A stretch of DNA of 64,000 nucleotides from Aphrophora alni (taxonomy: Eukaryota > Arthropoda > Insecta > Hemiptera > Aphrophoridae). The number at the start of each line of letters is the position of its first letter. Position 1 is the first letter of the stretch. The notes below the pieces were generated by a model. It saw only the letters and a list, made by a program, of their open reading frames with translations, was not told the DNA's origin and searched no databases. Location: positions 78,475,360 to 78,539,359 of the forward strand of contig OY740767.1 of NCBI GenBank assembly GCA_963513935.1, read 5' to 3'. The position numbers and the translations under genes were made by a program. This document shows positions 22,425 to 34,906 of this stretch, piece after piece.

Positions 22425-25400
22425 TCTATTCTGCTGATTCATATACTGTGAAAGAAAATGTGTGCTCAATTTCGAGTACTATGTCAAATTAGTTTTATTT
22501 TTAGAAGTGTTTGAAAATCACAAGGGAATAACTAATTTCGTGACTTTACTGGTGTTGTTGTAGCCTTCGGAACCTTTCGGATTCCTTCGCTTCAATGGGT
22601 ATTCTAAACGGTATATACTGACTCTGATATGAACTGCTAATTGGAAAACCATGTAGTGTCTTTGAATTATCCCAACCAACAGGGGACATCTTATGTTTAA
22701 CCAGTATTTTATATTTCATATTTTGGAGTTGATATAAAATTCTATTATAGCTAGTTAATTAAACTTCGCTGGGCTACCGATACCATGTAGATCAGTTGGT
22801 AGATAAATATAAATTCAATAATTAAAGTAAAGTACTTTGTGTTGCGTATTTCGGTTATATCCAATTCCTGATTTAGTGCTTAACTGCACGGTAATTTATT
22901 GAAGTTACCAGTTCTAGTAATTTACTTAATTGTTAATTATTAATAACTTCAATAACACTGGATTTGGATCAGTGCGATCTTGTATAGCAGAATTGCTCAG
23001 ATTGGTAACTAATCCCACCTCTCGTGGTAAATTAGACTACATGATGCTCTTACGAGTTATAAAACAAATACGTTTGTTAAATACATTTTAAAGGTCTACA
23101 GCTGAAAACGTTTAACCACTGACTGATAAGTTACTATTTTTCAATTTCTCTGAGAAACAAATAATAAGTAATGTTTTAAGAACTTTTCCCTATGGACGTA
23201 TAGCAGAAAGGGTATTGTTATTACTGAGTAAAACTATATAATTTCCGACTCAATTAAATTGTGGAAAATATTAACATTCTTGTAAGTGAAACTCTACAGA
23301 ACAAATTGATTAAACCTTGATTAAACCACTACAATGTTGTAAAGTAGTCAGAAATTAACACTATCTAGAAAAAGAAAAAAAAACTATTCCGATACCGCGA
23401 AAATTCAATTTATTCTTTGAAAATATTTGTTAAATAGGAATATTGTTTGGAAGCTTTTAACGGTAATGACCTTAAAAGCAAAGTAAACAACGTTGCATGT
23501 AACAAAAGAAAACTTTGTAATTCCTTTCAACAGTCGAATGTTTTGATCTTTCAATTAACAAAACATTCATCCTTAAAGGGGAGCATTTCGGAAATGGTTT
23601 TCGAATTCAATCCAACAACTCGTACAATGTGACAAATTCACTAATTAAAAAACTATGAACATTTTTCAATTGTTTAATCACTGCAATAAATATACATATT
23701 TGTTAAAAAAAAATACATAAGTATGCAATGAATATTAAATTGTGAAGAATATATCTAAATGTCATGAAAATAACGTGTTTTTTCAATAATAAAACAACGT
23801 GCTTTCAAGGTGTGTCTATATAACACAACATTCTAAAATTATCGACGAAGAGTAACGACACAATGGTAATTTATTTGTTTGATAAAAACATTAATCATAG
23901 AAAATAAATTTAGGAAAAATAATACTTGTACTAACTCGTTAAATCAATAAAATCCATTTCAGTTATTATATGTACCAATTTTTGAGAAATTGCTGTCAAG
24001 TTTATTTTAATATTAAGGGATTAGAAATATTTATTTATATCTTTAATAGGCTTAGATTAGAAAATGGAACTTTAAAGTTTAAAATTAATAAATTCATATT
24101 TTCCTTAAAGACATATATAAATTTACAATATGTTCACAGACTAAAAAATGTATAATAATATAAATAATTAAAGAGAAGTTATATGGTTAAAATTGTTATA
24201 AAATACGTTTGTATTATAAAGAAGTATGTTGTGCAAGGTAATAAAATAGGTTCGTTAATACTTATTTGTCTTAAGCAAGATAATTTATATTTACATATTT
24301 ATATTAATGAATATTAAATAGTGATATATTTATTACTGAATGTCTGTGTTTGAGTCATCGGTTCAAAATAGAAAAGATGTCGTTAAATAAATCACTGAAA
24401 AACTAGCTCTCCGAACAGATATGAAAACGGAGAAATGTAATCAGTTACCGAAATATTACGTTATTATTGAACGGTACAAGATCATTACACAAACCTTCTC
24501 ACTCATCCAAACCTAAAACTTAGTGTACACCAAACAAAACTATTTGCCACTAAAAATGTAATTTCTGTTGTTTTTCACCAAAACGTATTATTAGCCATTG
24601 ACGCAGTCTTTGAAAAAAAAAACAAACTATTAATGCATTTAAAGAAGTTTGTTTGTGACATTTGATACTTATTTTGTTTGTGACATACATTCGACAGGGT
24701 AGTTGTAATTGAATAAAATCGAACTTTTAATAATTGTGGTGAAGGATCATTTTTGTTATTATACGAATTATTCCAGAAACGTAATATTTCCGATTTTGAT
24801 TTGTGTCACTAATCTTTAATAATGGCACTTAATGTGAAACAAAAATCTGAAAACTAAATTTTTACAAATTACGTCTTTATATGTTATAAAGATCTATTTT
24901 ATAACGATTAACATGACCGATCCTTTAGTTTTTCCCAATAATTCCCGAACCCTAATTTTGAAGAGATGGTGACCAATACGTTTTATCTGGGTCCTTAAAG
25001 GCTACACAGGACAACAATTTCATCATTATAGTTTTTACGATTTTGAGAAAATCGTAATTTTGTTTTTTAAGGCTACCTACAAATATTTAGTTTTTGAAAA
25101 ATAGGGGGAGGGATCTCAAAATATGACCAATATAAATTTACCAAATTTGAATAAAATCAGATTATTCGTTTTGGGTGTACATTATTTTACAGAAGACAGA
25201 CAAAAGACGCTAGATATTATGGACTTCCACAGACGACATACACATGTCATTCTAAATTCTATGTACCTCAAAAATGTTTTATTTCAGTTCCTCAAATTTA
25301 CATATTAGTAAATTACGGCATCGATCGAATTTCGACACATCACAATTCTTTTTCTATAGCACGTAAATATGAGAAAGTAAAAAAAAAAAGCAATGTATTT

Positions 25401-25899
25401 CATAAACAAAGGATATTCTGTGTTATTGACATTGTACAAATTTTTCTTGTATGTAGACTCATTTCTTCTTATTCTATTTTGTAGTGCTCATTAATAAAGT
25501 AATTATTGGACAAGAGACATGTAGTAAATTACAGTACCAACTAACATCTACATATTTAATGAACAAAGTACCGCGTAAAATGTAGGAAAAAGAGAGAGTT
25601 CAATATTTTAATATTAAAATGCTTCCTTGGAACTCGTATCTTAGTTGCTATATAGGGTTTCTCTGTTGTTGTTCTTTTAAATTTTATAATTAAGTATTTT
25701 TAAATATTCACCTTCCATTATATTTGCTTTCTTTCTAACTATTCTTATTGATATTTAGTTTAGTATGTGCTTCATGATTTATTACATGAAATATCTATAT
25801 CAATTGTTTTAGTAATAAATGAGTGGAACTCAAACTTGAACTTTGTTTTATAAATGATAACATTAAAGTTATTGAATGTTAACATTTATCATTTATCAG

Positions 25900-25923
25900 T
25901 TATCATTTATCAGTAAATGATAA
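25900..25923. repeat. Perfect 10-bp hairpin next to a short tandem repeat
   Basis: TTATCATTTA is followed by a 4-base loop and its exact reverse complement. Two further direct copies of the TTATCA-type unit lie just upstream (about 25884-25899). Function unknown. Confidence 0.6.
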
Positions 25924-27149
25924 ATAATGTATCGCAGGCTAGTAAACGCATTCAATGTATCATTTACATTGTATGTCACCATGGACATGTTATGGATTTT
26001 TGTTAATTTTAATAATGTGGACACATTAAACAAATTCATCTAATCAATTTAAATTATCAGAATTTAAAAATTTTATATTTATGTATGGTATCTTATTATA
26101 CTACAATATACAAAATGAAATTACACAATATAAAAATAAAAGTACGTACTTGGAAATAAATGTTTGGTACCCTCATTCGAAAAATCTGTATTAAGGGTTG
26201 CATCACTTGAAAGAACTTAAAAATTAGAGTTCAAAAACTGAATTAAGAAGAGAGTTATTTTTAACTTGGAGGTTTGCGTAACGGACCGAATATAAATATA
26301 CATTTTAATTATATAAAACAACAAAAGAAAACGCTCATTATCCAAAAACCAAATAACCTTTACTGTTCTTAAGTTACAAATAATTTTTATTTTCGTCCCT
26401 AGTACAACGCATTTTACCATTATGAACTTCCTGGTTTATTTTGAAATTTGCATTATTTATAACAACAACAACAACAAATAAAAGTACAAATTGGACAAAT
26501 TTAATATAAAAATGATACTTTAAAATAAATTATTTACCTAATAGACAATAAATAATAATTTTGTATACATTAACATAATACAATATTTACCTTTGAATCA
26601 CAATTCTTTGTTAGTAAAAATAAATAACTTTTTAACTTATATTTAAATCATCAGGTGTACATTCGCCTTACCAAAAACAGAGCACACAATGCTTCTCAAC
26701 ACAAATGTAAAGTCTGTCAAGAAAAAATAAATAAATAGTAAAAGGTATAAAAAAAAGCTTTCGAATAAGTTTTACAAGTAACATACTTCACAAGTAAAGA
26801 CATACATCAAGTTCAACCGAAAACTTACACTTGTACTAAAGTATGGGTGATATTTGATTGATTAATATTCTATAATCATAATCAAAATTTAGTATAAAAG
26901 AAAATTATATCAAAAAGTTTTGTTATGTATTTATTTTGTATTTTTTTTATACGGAAATTGGAATGATTTAAGAATAACATAGGGAGGGTTGATTAATGAC
27001 TGGTGCGGTTGACATTAATATTTAGGCCGTAGATATATACATAACTTGTAAAGATAGAGATGGTATACGATTGACTAAAATGATCACGTTAACATAAAAG
27101 AGACAATTATGTGCATACATTATATAATGTAATGTTTAGTTGTTTTAAA

Positions 27150-27205
27150 ATATATGCTATTGCCGCTTTGTAAATGAAATATATTCACATTCTAGGAAAT
27201 GAAAA
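27150..27205 (+). repeat. Diverged dispersed repeat, copy B
   Basis: Shares CGCTTTGTAAAT, ATTCACATT and the following AGGAAAT motif with 15765-15825. It lies about 80 bp upstream of a 41-bp poly(A) run, which would suit a retroposed element, but the other copy has no poly(A). Confidence 0.4.
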
Positions 27206-27284
27206 TTCTAGCATGGACAGAATATTGATTAAATTTATTGTGAACTTTTGTTGTTTAAAGACGAAAAAGCTCGTGGTCGCCATA

Positions 27285-27287
<3 letters not shown>

Positions 27288-27328
<41 letters not shown>
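27288..27328. repeat. Poly(A) tract (~41 bp)
   Basis: Uninterrupted A run. It could be the tail of a retroposed sequence, but no flanking target duplication is evident. Confidence 0.9.
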
Positions 27329-27332
<4 letters not shown>

Positions 27333-30300
27333 GAAATGAGCATGAAATATTCTAGGCCCCTAATACAATAAGAGTGTCAAGTCGAAACAGAACAAAAGGT
27401 CAGTTAAAAGAGACCCGATAAGAAAGACGAAATAGATGGATCCAACCCAACCATATCAAGTAATGCGTAGATCTAGTCGTCGATATAACAAAAAGCAATG
27501 TCTTTAGTTGAAGCTGTTTATATTTTCAACATATTAAGTACATCTCTTAAAATAGTATATTACTACAAATTATAAGTTGTATGCAGTACAAATTATATAA
27601 CATTGATGATTTTTGTCTGTTGTTAGTACAGTGTTTTCGCCAGAACAAAAGAAGGGATTTTTGCTAATATTTGGTATAAAGCTTTTTTAGATTCCGATTA
27701 GAATAAAATATAAAATAAAAATATTCCAGAAACCGGCATAGTTACAAGCTTTTAAAATTTTCGATAAAATTTTGGACAGTTCAATACACAAACAAAATAA
27801 AATATGAAAATGCATCATATATATTGGAATTATATGATAATGTTAAATGATTGTTTTTGGGAGTTAATAGGAAACAAATAACTAAATCAATACTAAATCA
27901 CTTGGGTTTGTTTTTCCAATTAATTAGCGTGTCGTAATATTATTTTTATACAGTACATTGTTTATTAAATTACTCTTTTTATTTGACAAAAACTGAAACG
28001 ATATTATTTGGGTTAGTCCTTCTATGTGGAAGATAATATTTTTTTTCATTTTTGACTAATAACTTCCTAAAACAGGCAGTATTGAGAAAATTACGATGCA
28101 TATTATTTGCCTGCTTAATCTTTGTTTTTATTTGGGTTTATGGAAAACTTGTTAATATCATGTGCATACATTTTTTCTTTACGTTTATTGCATAAAATAG
28201 TGTACTTTCATAAAATAAAATCAACGAAATCGTTCAATAAAAATGGGGAAAATTTAAATCGTTCAACCCGAAATAGTATGCAAATATTTATATAGCACTT
28301 AATATTCAAAATAAATGCTAAAATATTTTCACTTCTATTAAAGTACCATACAACTAAAACACAAAGTTATAATATAATTTCATAAAGTTCTCGTAATAAT
28401 ATTGGAAAACATTTTGCTCAAATTAGACCCCGAAAAATACTCAAATAACAAGCAATTTTGCCACTTCATCAAAAAATACAAGTTAAAGAGTTATCTGTTT
28501 ATAAAAAAATCTATAGCGTTGTTATAAAAAAGGCCCTAGAAGAATTTGATATGGTCTATAAATAACCTGAATGTTTTCCTCTTCTAGAAATGTACTGAGA
28601 TAATTTTAGTGATGCATTCCTTAGAATGATACATATATCTATGTAAAAGTCAATTACCGATCATCATCGTATCAACATATATACCAGAAGTTACTATTTT
28701 ATAATTTGAAATGGGACATGTCAGAGTTTTGAGATGTTACAAGTATGAATGTTAACTATTCCAATTAAATAGATGCTTCAGATATATTTCAATCGAATCA
28801 GTGATGAGGAAAGAAAGTTATTTAATATAATCTGTTTATCTCTTCCTTGCTGTTTTAATATAACACTAACAAACATCGAAGTAAATTTTTAATTTTGTAA
28901 GTTAAACAGTCTTGAAATGCTTTAAAGTTACAGAGATAGAGTCATCACCTATAAATAAACAAAATATTTGTGTTAAACCTTATTAATTTTTATGGAATAG
29001 AAGCACTGGCAAAACACAATTATTTCCAACGCAAAAATCGATAACTAATTAATCACGTCGAATTAAAACTCTATAAAGAAGATTGATTCTAACATTATTC
29101 TATAATTGACATAAAATTAATAAAACGTTTATCTTGTTAGTTAAAATAAGCTTTGCTCTACTTTTACCCTACTCTGTTGAAAAAACAGGAAAATTAATAT
29201 AAGTAAAATTTCCTCTTGTTTTTAGTTAGACCAGCTCTCTTACCCAAATACTCAGGGTTTTGACATTGACTTTTGCTGTTCAGTTCTCAACATGTGGTCA
29301 ACAAGTAAAAATGTGATTAGTACACCACATTGTATAAACAAAGGAATGAAAACCAACCTAAAGTCATAATTTGTATAAACTTAATGATCAAAGTAACTCA
29401 TTTCCAATTAACCAGTTAGAGATATCTTTTGAAGATTTATAAAAATACAGTGAGAATTATTTCTCATTTTGTGGAATGCGTATTCCTTCAATTAACTGAC
29501 TTTGAAGTATTGTAAAGAAATCTATAAAATGAAAAATATTGAATCTATGCAATCACAGAGAAGGAAAGTTTTTACGACGATATTAATGTAAACAATAGTT
29601 TATTTTTAAATCTTGAAAAAAATAAAAAATAAATTTATTATAAAAATTATTTTAAATATAAGTCCCTTCCTTTCACACAATTTTTCTGCAGAAAAATAAT
29701 GAGAATAATAATATCTACCTTATCTTGAATTAAAATTGACAATAAGGTTATTTAATTAATAAAAATCCTAACGAATTTTATTTGTTGGTGTAGATGTTTT
29801 GCGCCCTTCTAAACTAACAAAACATACAGTATTTACATAGCTAGTATTTGGATCATAATTTAAAATAATAAAGTGAAATGTATTGTGTTCAGGATTAATA
29901 AAAGTTTTAAACAAATACATTATACGTAGAAAAATTAGAATATAGGCCCCTAATTAAAAACCCAAAGACAGCTTTATTGATGAAATCACAAAATAAAGCT
30001 ATAAGAATTTCTTTTTGAAATATGTTATATTATGATTGATAATATAAAGTGTTGAAAAGAAATATTAAAGACTCTTTTAGTTTGAAGATTTTATTTGAAG
30101 TTGTAAATTGGATGATTAAAAGTTTTATATTTTTTAATATCTTTTAAATTTACGACTCTACATAATGTAAAATAGTAGAAAGAATGCCATTTATTCTTAT
30201 TGCCATTTATTCTGATTGATATTTCAGTAGTATATTGTGTTTTTGTCTATGATATTAAAACATAGTATTTTACACTATGTTTTAAATAACAGAAGTATAG

Positions 30301-32067
30301 TTAAAGTAAATGGTAATTAATTCAGAAATTTATGAGGATCCCTTTGTACTATTTGAGTCGACATTAGAAATTCAATGCCCCATGTTGGAAACGTCATGTC
30401 GGGTGTTGAAAATTATTCCGTTGTGATTTTAACTAAAGATTACTACACTGGGACTTGAAGTGTTTACCGTCATGGATATAATTTTTAAAAAAATGTAACT
30501 TTAAATACAAATTTAACTTAACTCTAAATAATTTAAATGAATAAAATGTGTCGTTTATTTTTAATTTAATGAAATAAGGTTTTAAAACATTGAAAAACTA
30601 TTTTATCATTATAACATTAAGCAGTCTTGAAGGATTATAAAGAAAATGTAAAATCTATTTAAATCTAAATAATACATTTATATTTGCAGTCACTTATAAG
30701 AACAATAAAACTATTAAAAACATAAAATCGCATACATGACCGAGAAATTTAAAATATATTGTGAAACGCACAGTCTACAACAATTTTAAACGTTTAGGTA
30801 AAAGTCAAATAACATTTTTCTCACAAGAAAATTTAGTTTTTAAAAGAAAATGCTGTGCTACTTAAGATGTATGTAAAACAAGAAAAACAAAATTGAATAC
30901 GTTAAATGCTTGGAAAACACTTTATAAAAATATCAATATAAATCAAATTGTAAATAATGATTAAGACCCTATCATAATTCCATTCTTAGTTGAAGTATAA
31001 TCACGTTTATTTCAATATTTATCATCATATTTGTCAAGATACTTCTGATTCAATACTTATGTAATTAGAAATAATCTTTAAGCCTCCCCACTATTGTAAG
31101 CACTAGAATTGTAAAAATATCGCCTTGTTCATACCAAATTTACGTAAAATGATTTCATATTATTAATCACCTATAGAAGAATATTTGTATTTGTGTGATT
31201 CCTATGATAATTATTTTGCATTTTGATAGCTGTGCGCTATAGGGGTTCTAAGAGTGCTGCAACTCTGTCTCCTATAATATATGCGTTGATGTTTAACGTT
31301 TTTAAAATGGGTGCGAAGTACCTTACAAATATATTGATGTTTACTGGATGCCTCCTCCCCATTCAGCGCCATGTGAAACTTCTTTTACAGCCCACTTTAT
31401 TAATAAAGGACTGGATAGCAGAAGAATTTACTTCATACTCTTTTATTAAAAGTTTTATGTTGTAAATGGAACTAGCAGTTGTCATTTGATTTGTTTTAGC
31501 TGATGTATCACTGGTGTTGCGACATTGTTAGTAAAATTAGTTTGATAGTTAAACTCTATTTTTAGAGCAATGTGTTATATTTATTATTAACTATAATATG
31601 TAGATCTTTATGTTATATATTTTTCTTTTAACCTGTTTATTAAAAATAACTATTATTGTTTTCAAAGCTGATAAAACTTGAAGCTTAAAATTCTCAAAAA
31701 TAGCAATAAAGCATATTATGGATAAATTACGAAGAAAGATTTACTAGAAAACCTGTGATTTATTAAACCTTGTAATAGTTATTTCACCAACTGATTCAAA
31801 TACCAAACAATTATGTTTAGCGGTAATCTAGAAAAATATTGAAACAAAGAAAGTTGAAACCAATTGTTTTCGCTAATTAGAGCTCAAAGTTTATAAAGTT
31901 GTTAATTTAAGAGGATGTTATGAATACATACATATACACATATACAATGAAAAAATAATTTTAAAAGGTAAAGTAAGAGGTTCTTAGTCAATGTATGAAA
32001 AAACGAATTGAATTTAAGTAAATCTTTAGAAGTTATTATTAAATACTACAAAGTCAGAGCTCGTGTT

Positions 32068-32071
<4 letters not shown>

Positions 32072-32120
<49 letters not shown>
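32072..32120. repeat. Poly(A) tract (~49 bp)
   Basis: Uninterrupted A run in AT-rich sequence. No associated element recognised. Confidence 0.9.
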
Positions 32121-32124
<4 letters not shown>

Positions 32125-33881
32125 CACTTAAAATGTAAAAAATAACTCGAACAAAATCTTGCTGAAAACTTCTATATGAAGTTGAACGGACAAATTAAAT
32201 TGTTACGTAGTTAAAGAAATGTTTGAGTTTAAAAGTTATATCTCCATTAAAAGTTTTACTAAACATTTCTTGTAAATATTGTCTTACTCCTTAATGTAAT
32301 TTAACTTATTTTTTCTAAAGGAAAATTATAAAATGTTATATAAATTTAATTTATAAGAAGTTACTTTCTAGAAGAGACTACTGTGTTATAAAGTATTTAC
32401 TAAAAGTAGCTACAGTATTTAAATCCTGAACTTACATACGTAATTTTGATGTTAGCTGCATGTACTAAACCTATGAGAATACAACACTAATTATTAAAGA
32501 CAGCAAGTATAATATATAATTAAAGGTATAACGATAGTTCAACATTTATAAATTATTTATATAATTTTAACATTTATATAATCAATATATTGACCGAATT
32601 TTTAGAGTCTAATGTCGTTTTTAATACTATTTTGTTACCCTACACATTTAATACTTCGTTAGAGTTTAACTATCAATTAATTACATTGCATATATATCAA
32701 TCACTACCATAATATAACTAATAGACACGATAAATAATTTAAACAAAAATTCTTATAAACTGTTGCAATATATAGTATTTATTCCTAGTGTAAAAAAATA
32801 TGTATTTATTTATTAATTAATTGTATTAATTTGAAGAATTTTATTTTACACATTTAAAATTAAGTAAACATTTTGTAATAATGCTTTGTAATTTATTTTT
32901 TAATAATATAATCAATTTCAGCAAAAATCACCACACTTGACGGCATACATAAAGCCTTGCGTAGTAATACATATGTATATTGTGCTTTCAAATAATAATA
33001 ATATATTATGTATCAAATTAAATATGGTAATTTAAACATTATGAGAGCAAATAAACTCTCTCTCATCATCGCCTTAAAAAAAAGGAGAAGATAAAATAAA
33101 ATAAAGATTCTTATCTGTAGAATACTCTACTATTAGATTCTGAAGATAACAAGAAATGAAAGATGAAAGAGAGGGATCAAACTTAACGAATGTCCAGGTA
33201 AAAACTATGGGATTGGCACATCGTACTCACTAAAGTGAGCCTCGAAGATTCTTCGCCTAACATGTATATTCGTAGATCTACTTACAGCATCGGACTTTTA
33301 TAATCGGGACGAGTAGCCATCTTATAGATTCAAGTAAGCATATTTTGTTCTTTTGAGATAAATTGGTTGTGACAAATATAAATGGACGCTCTCAATGTCT
33401 CTAATTGGTTATGGAACAAATAAAAGTGCTTTAATATCATCCTTTGAAACTAGAAAATACATGAGGAGAAATAGAAAAAAAAATATGTGGGGAGGTGTGA
33501 AGTGACTAACAATCGACCACAAGTCAAGTAGCTGACATATTTTAAAATAATGTTAAACCTAAATATGTTACATATATGTCGTGTATTTACCATTAAATAT
33601 AAACTTAATTTAAAAATATTATGTTATAATATTTTGTTGATATATTTTCATTATATTTTACGATGTTACCATTTGTTATCAAGCTTTATCAATGGCGGAT
33701 ACTGAACTGTAATAGTAAGAGTAGTTCAACATCTTATTTAAATGAGTTTGATTGTATTTCATGGCGTCAACATATGAACATGATTAGTTAAATATGTATA
33801 TAAATAGAAATTAGTGTAACAGAAAATATATGATCCAGATATAAACATACGTTATAATTTTTCATATATATATAAATATAC

Positions 33882-33911
33882 ATATTGCACACTATATATA
33901 GTGTGCAATAT
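33882..33911. repeat. Perfect 30-bp palindrome
   Basis: ATATTGCACACTATA is followed immediately by its exact reverse complement, with no loop. It lies 260 bp left of the Polinton insertion and could extrude as a cruciform. It may be the remnant of a small inverted-repeat transposon; no further structure is visible. Confidence 0.85.
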
Positions 33912-34165
33912 ACATATAGGAATTGAGATTATCATCTTTCTATTGCATAACTTTAATTTATTGAAATAAAATGTCAGAAATACGTAGTGACGTATTTAAG
34001 GTAGCCTACTACTAGATTATGGTGAAATTGTAAGGCTTTTAATTACAGTATATATGTTTTAGTAAAGATTTGTAATTTAAGAGATTATAAAGCTCACAGA
34101 TAGCCGGAGTGAATAATTACCCAAGGTCTCAAAAAACGTCACTAAAAATATTATTTTTTTAAATT

Positions 34166-34171
34166 GGTTTA
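34166..34171 (+). repeat. Target site duplication, left (GGTTTA)
   Basis: GGTTTA directly precedes the left terminus and is repeated at 51400-51405 directly after the right terminus. Confidence 0.95.
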
Positions 34172-34811
34172 AGTAGTATAAAATTGTCGGTTCCAGCACA
34201 ATTTTGACCTTTGACCCTTGTGCTTGACCTTTAACCTTTGGCCTATGACCTTTGACCCTGACCTTTGACCTTTAACCTTTGACCTTTGACCCTGACCTTT
34301 GACCTATGACCTTTGACCCTGACCTTTGACCTTTGACCCTGACCTTTGACCTATGACCTTTGACCCCTAACCTTTGACCTTTGACCTTTGACCTTTGCGA
34401 TAGGGTGTGTTCTAATAGTGTTCCGCAAAAACATACTGTACCCGAAAATTTTATACTATATGCGATGTATTTTATAGAGTGTTCCAATAGTACTGTACCC
34501 CGTCTAAAACAGGGTGTTCCGCGAAATACTGTACCCGATAATTTTATACTATATGCGATGTATTTGATACAGAGTGTTCTAATAGTACTGTAGCCCAATA
34601 ATTTTATACTATATGAGATGTATTTTATTTGATACGGAGTGTTCTAATAGTAATCCGCGAAAAAATACTGTACCCCAATAATTTTATACTATATGCGATG
34701 TATTTTATAGAGTGTTCCAATAGTACTGTACCCCCAATAATTTTATACTATATGCGATGTGTGTGTACCACGATCTAATCACGTGTTTATGTAATGCTTG
34801 CACAATGATCA
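34172..34811 (+). repeat. Polinton left terminal inverted repeat
   Basis: It matches the reverse complement of 50766-51399, with small length differences in its repeat arrays. From the tip inward it holds a ~30-bp unique end, a TGACCTT array (about 34206-34396), and several tandem units built on TTTTATACTATATGCGATGTATTTTATA and GTGTTCTAATAGTACTGTACCC (about 34400-34760). A further ~18 bp of similarity (34810-34827 versus 50717-50734) lies beyond a small duplication in the right copy. Confidence 0.95.
34206..34396 (-). repeat. AGGTCA heptad array (DR1-like half sites), left TIR
   Basis: On the minus strand this is a 7-bp-period array of AGGTCA/GGGTCA half sites spaced by one base. The arrangement GGGTCAAAGGTCA equals the DR1 element bound by RXR/USP- and HNF4-type nuclear receptors (established). 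Whether it is bound here is unknown. Confidence 0.85.
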
Positions 34812-34906
34812 GTTCTGTGATTGACGAATGTATTTGATCCAAGACGTATTCATTTTATACAAACCACGCGGCCTTTCCATACGTTTTTTTTTTGTTTAGT
34901 AAAAAG

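Larger units (their letters stand above)
15681..34165. other. AT-rich region with no recognised gene (18.5 kb)
   Basis: I found no frame above about 110 codons and none with a recognisable motif, no tRNA or rRNA, and no LTR or terminal inverted repeat pair. Base composition is strongly AT-rich throughout. A slightly more GC-balanced patch lies at about 18100-18720, without coding potential I can support. Contents I can name are the (AT)n tract, two long poly(A) runs, two small perfect hairpins and a diverged pair of repeats, listed separately. The ORFs at 17560-18040, 19495-19764 and 31223-31465 look like chance frames. Confidence 0.7.

Noticed and set aside
31223..31465. 80-codon plus-strand frame in the gene desert
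   Set aside because: Starts at a non-ATG codon, no motif and no homologous-looking blocks; within chance for this length of sequence.
34206..34396. CRISPR-like array in the TIR
   Set aside because: The period is 7 bp with no spacers; a minisatellite in a eukaryotic transposon.
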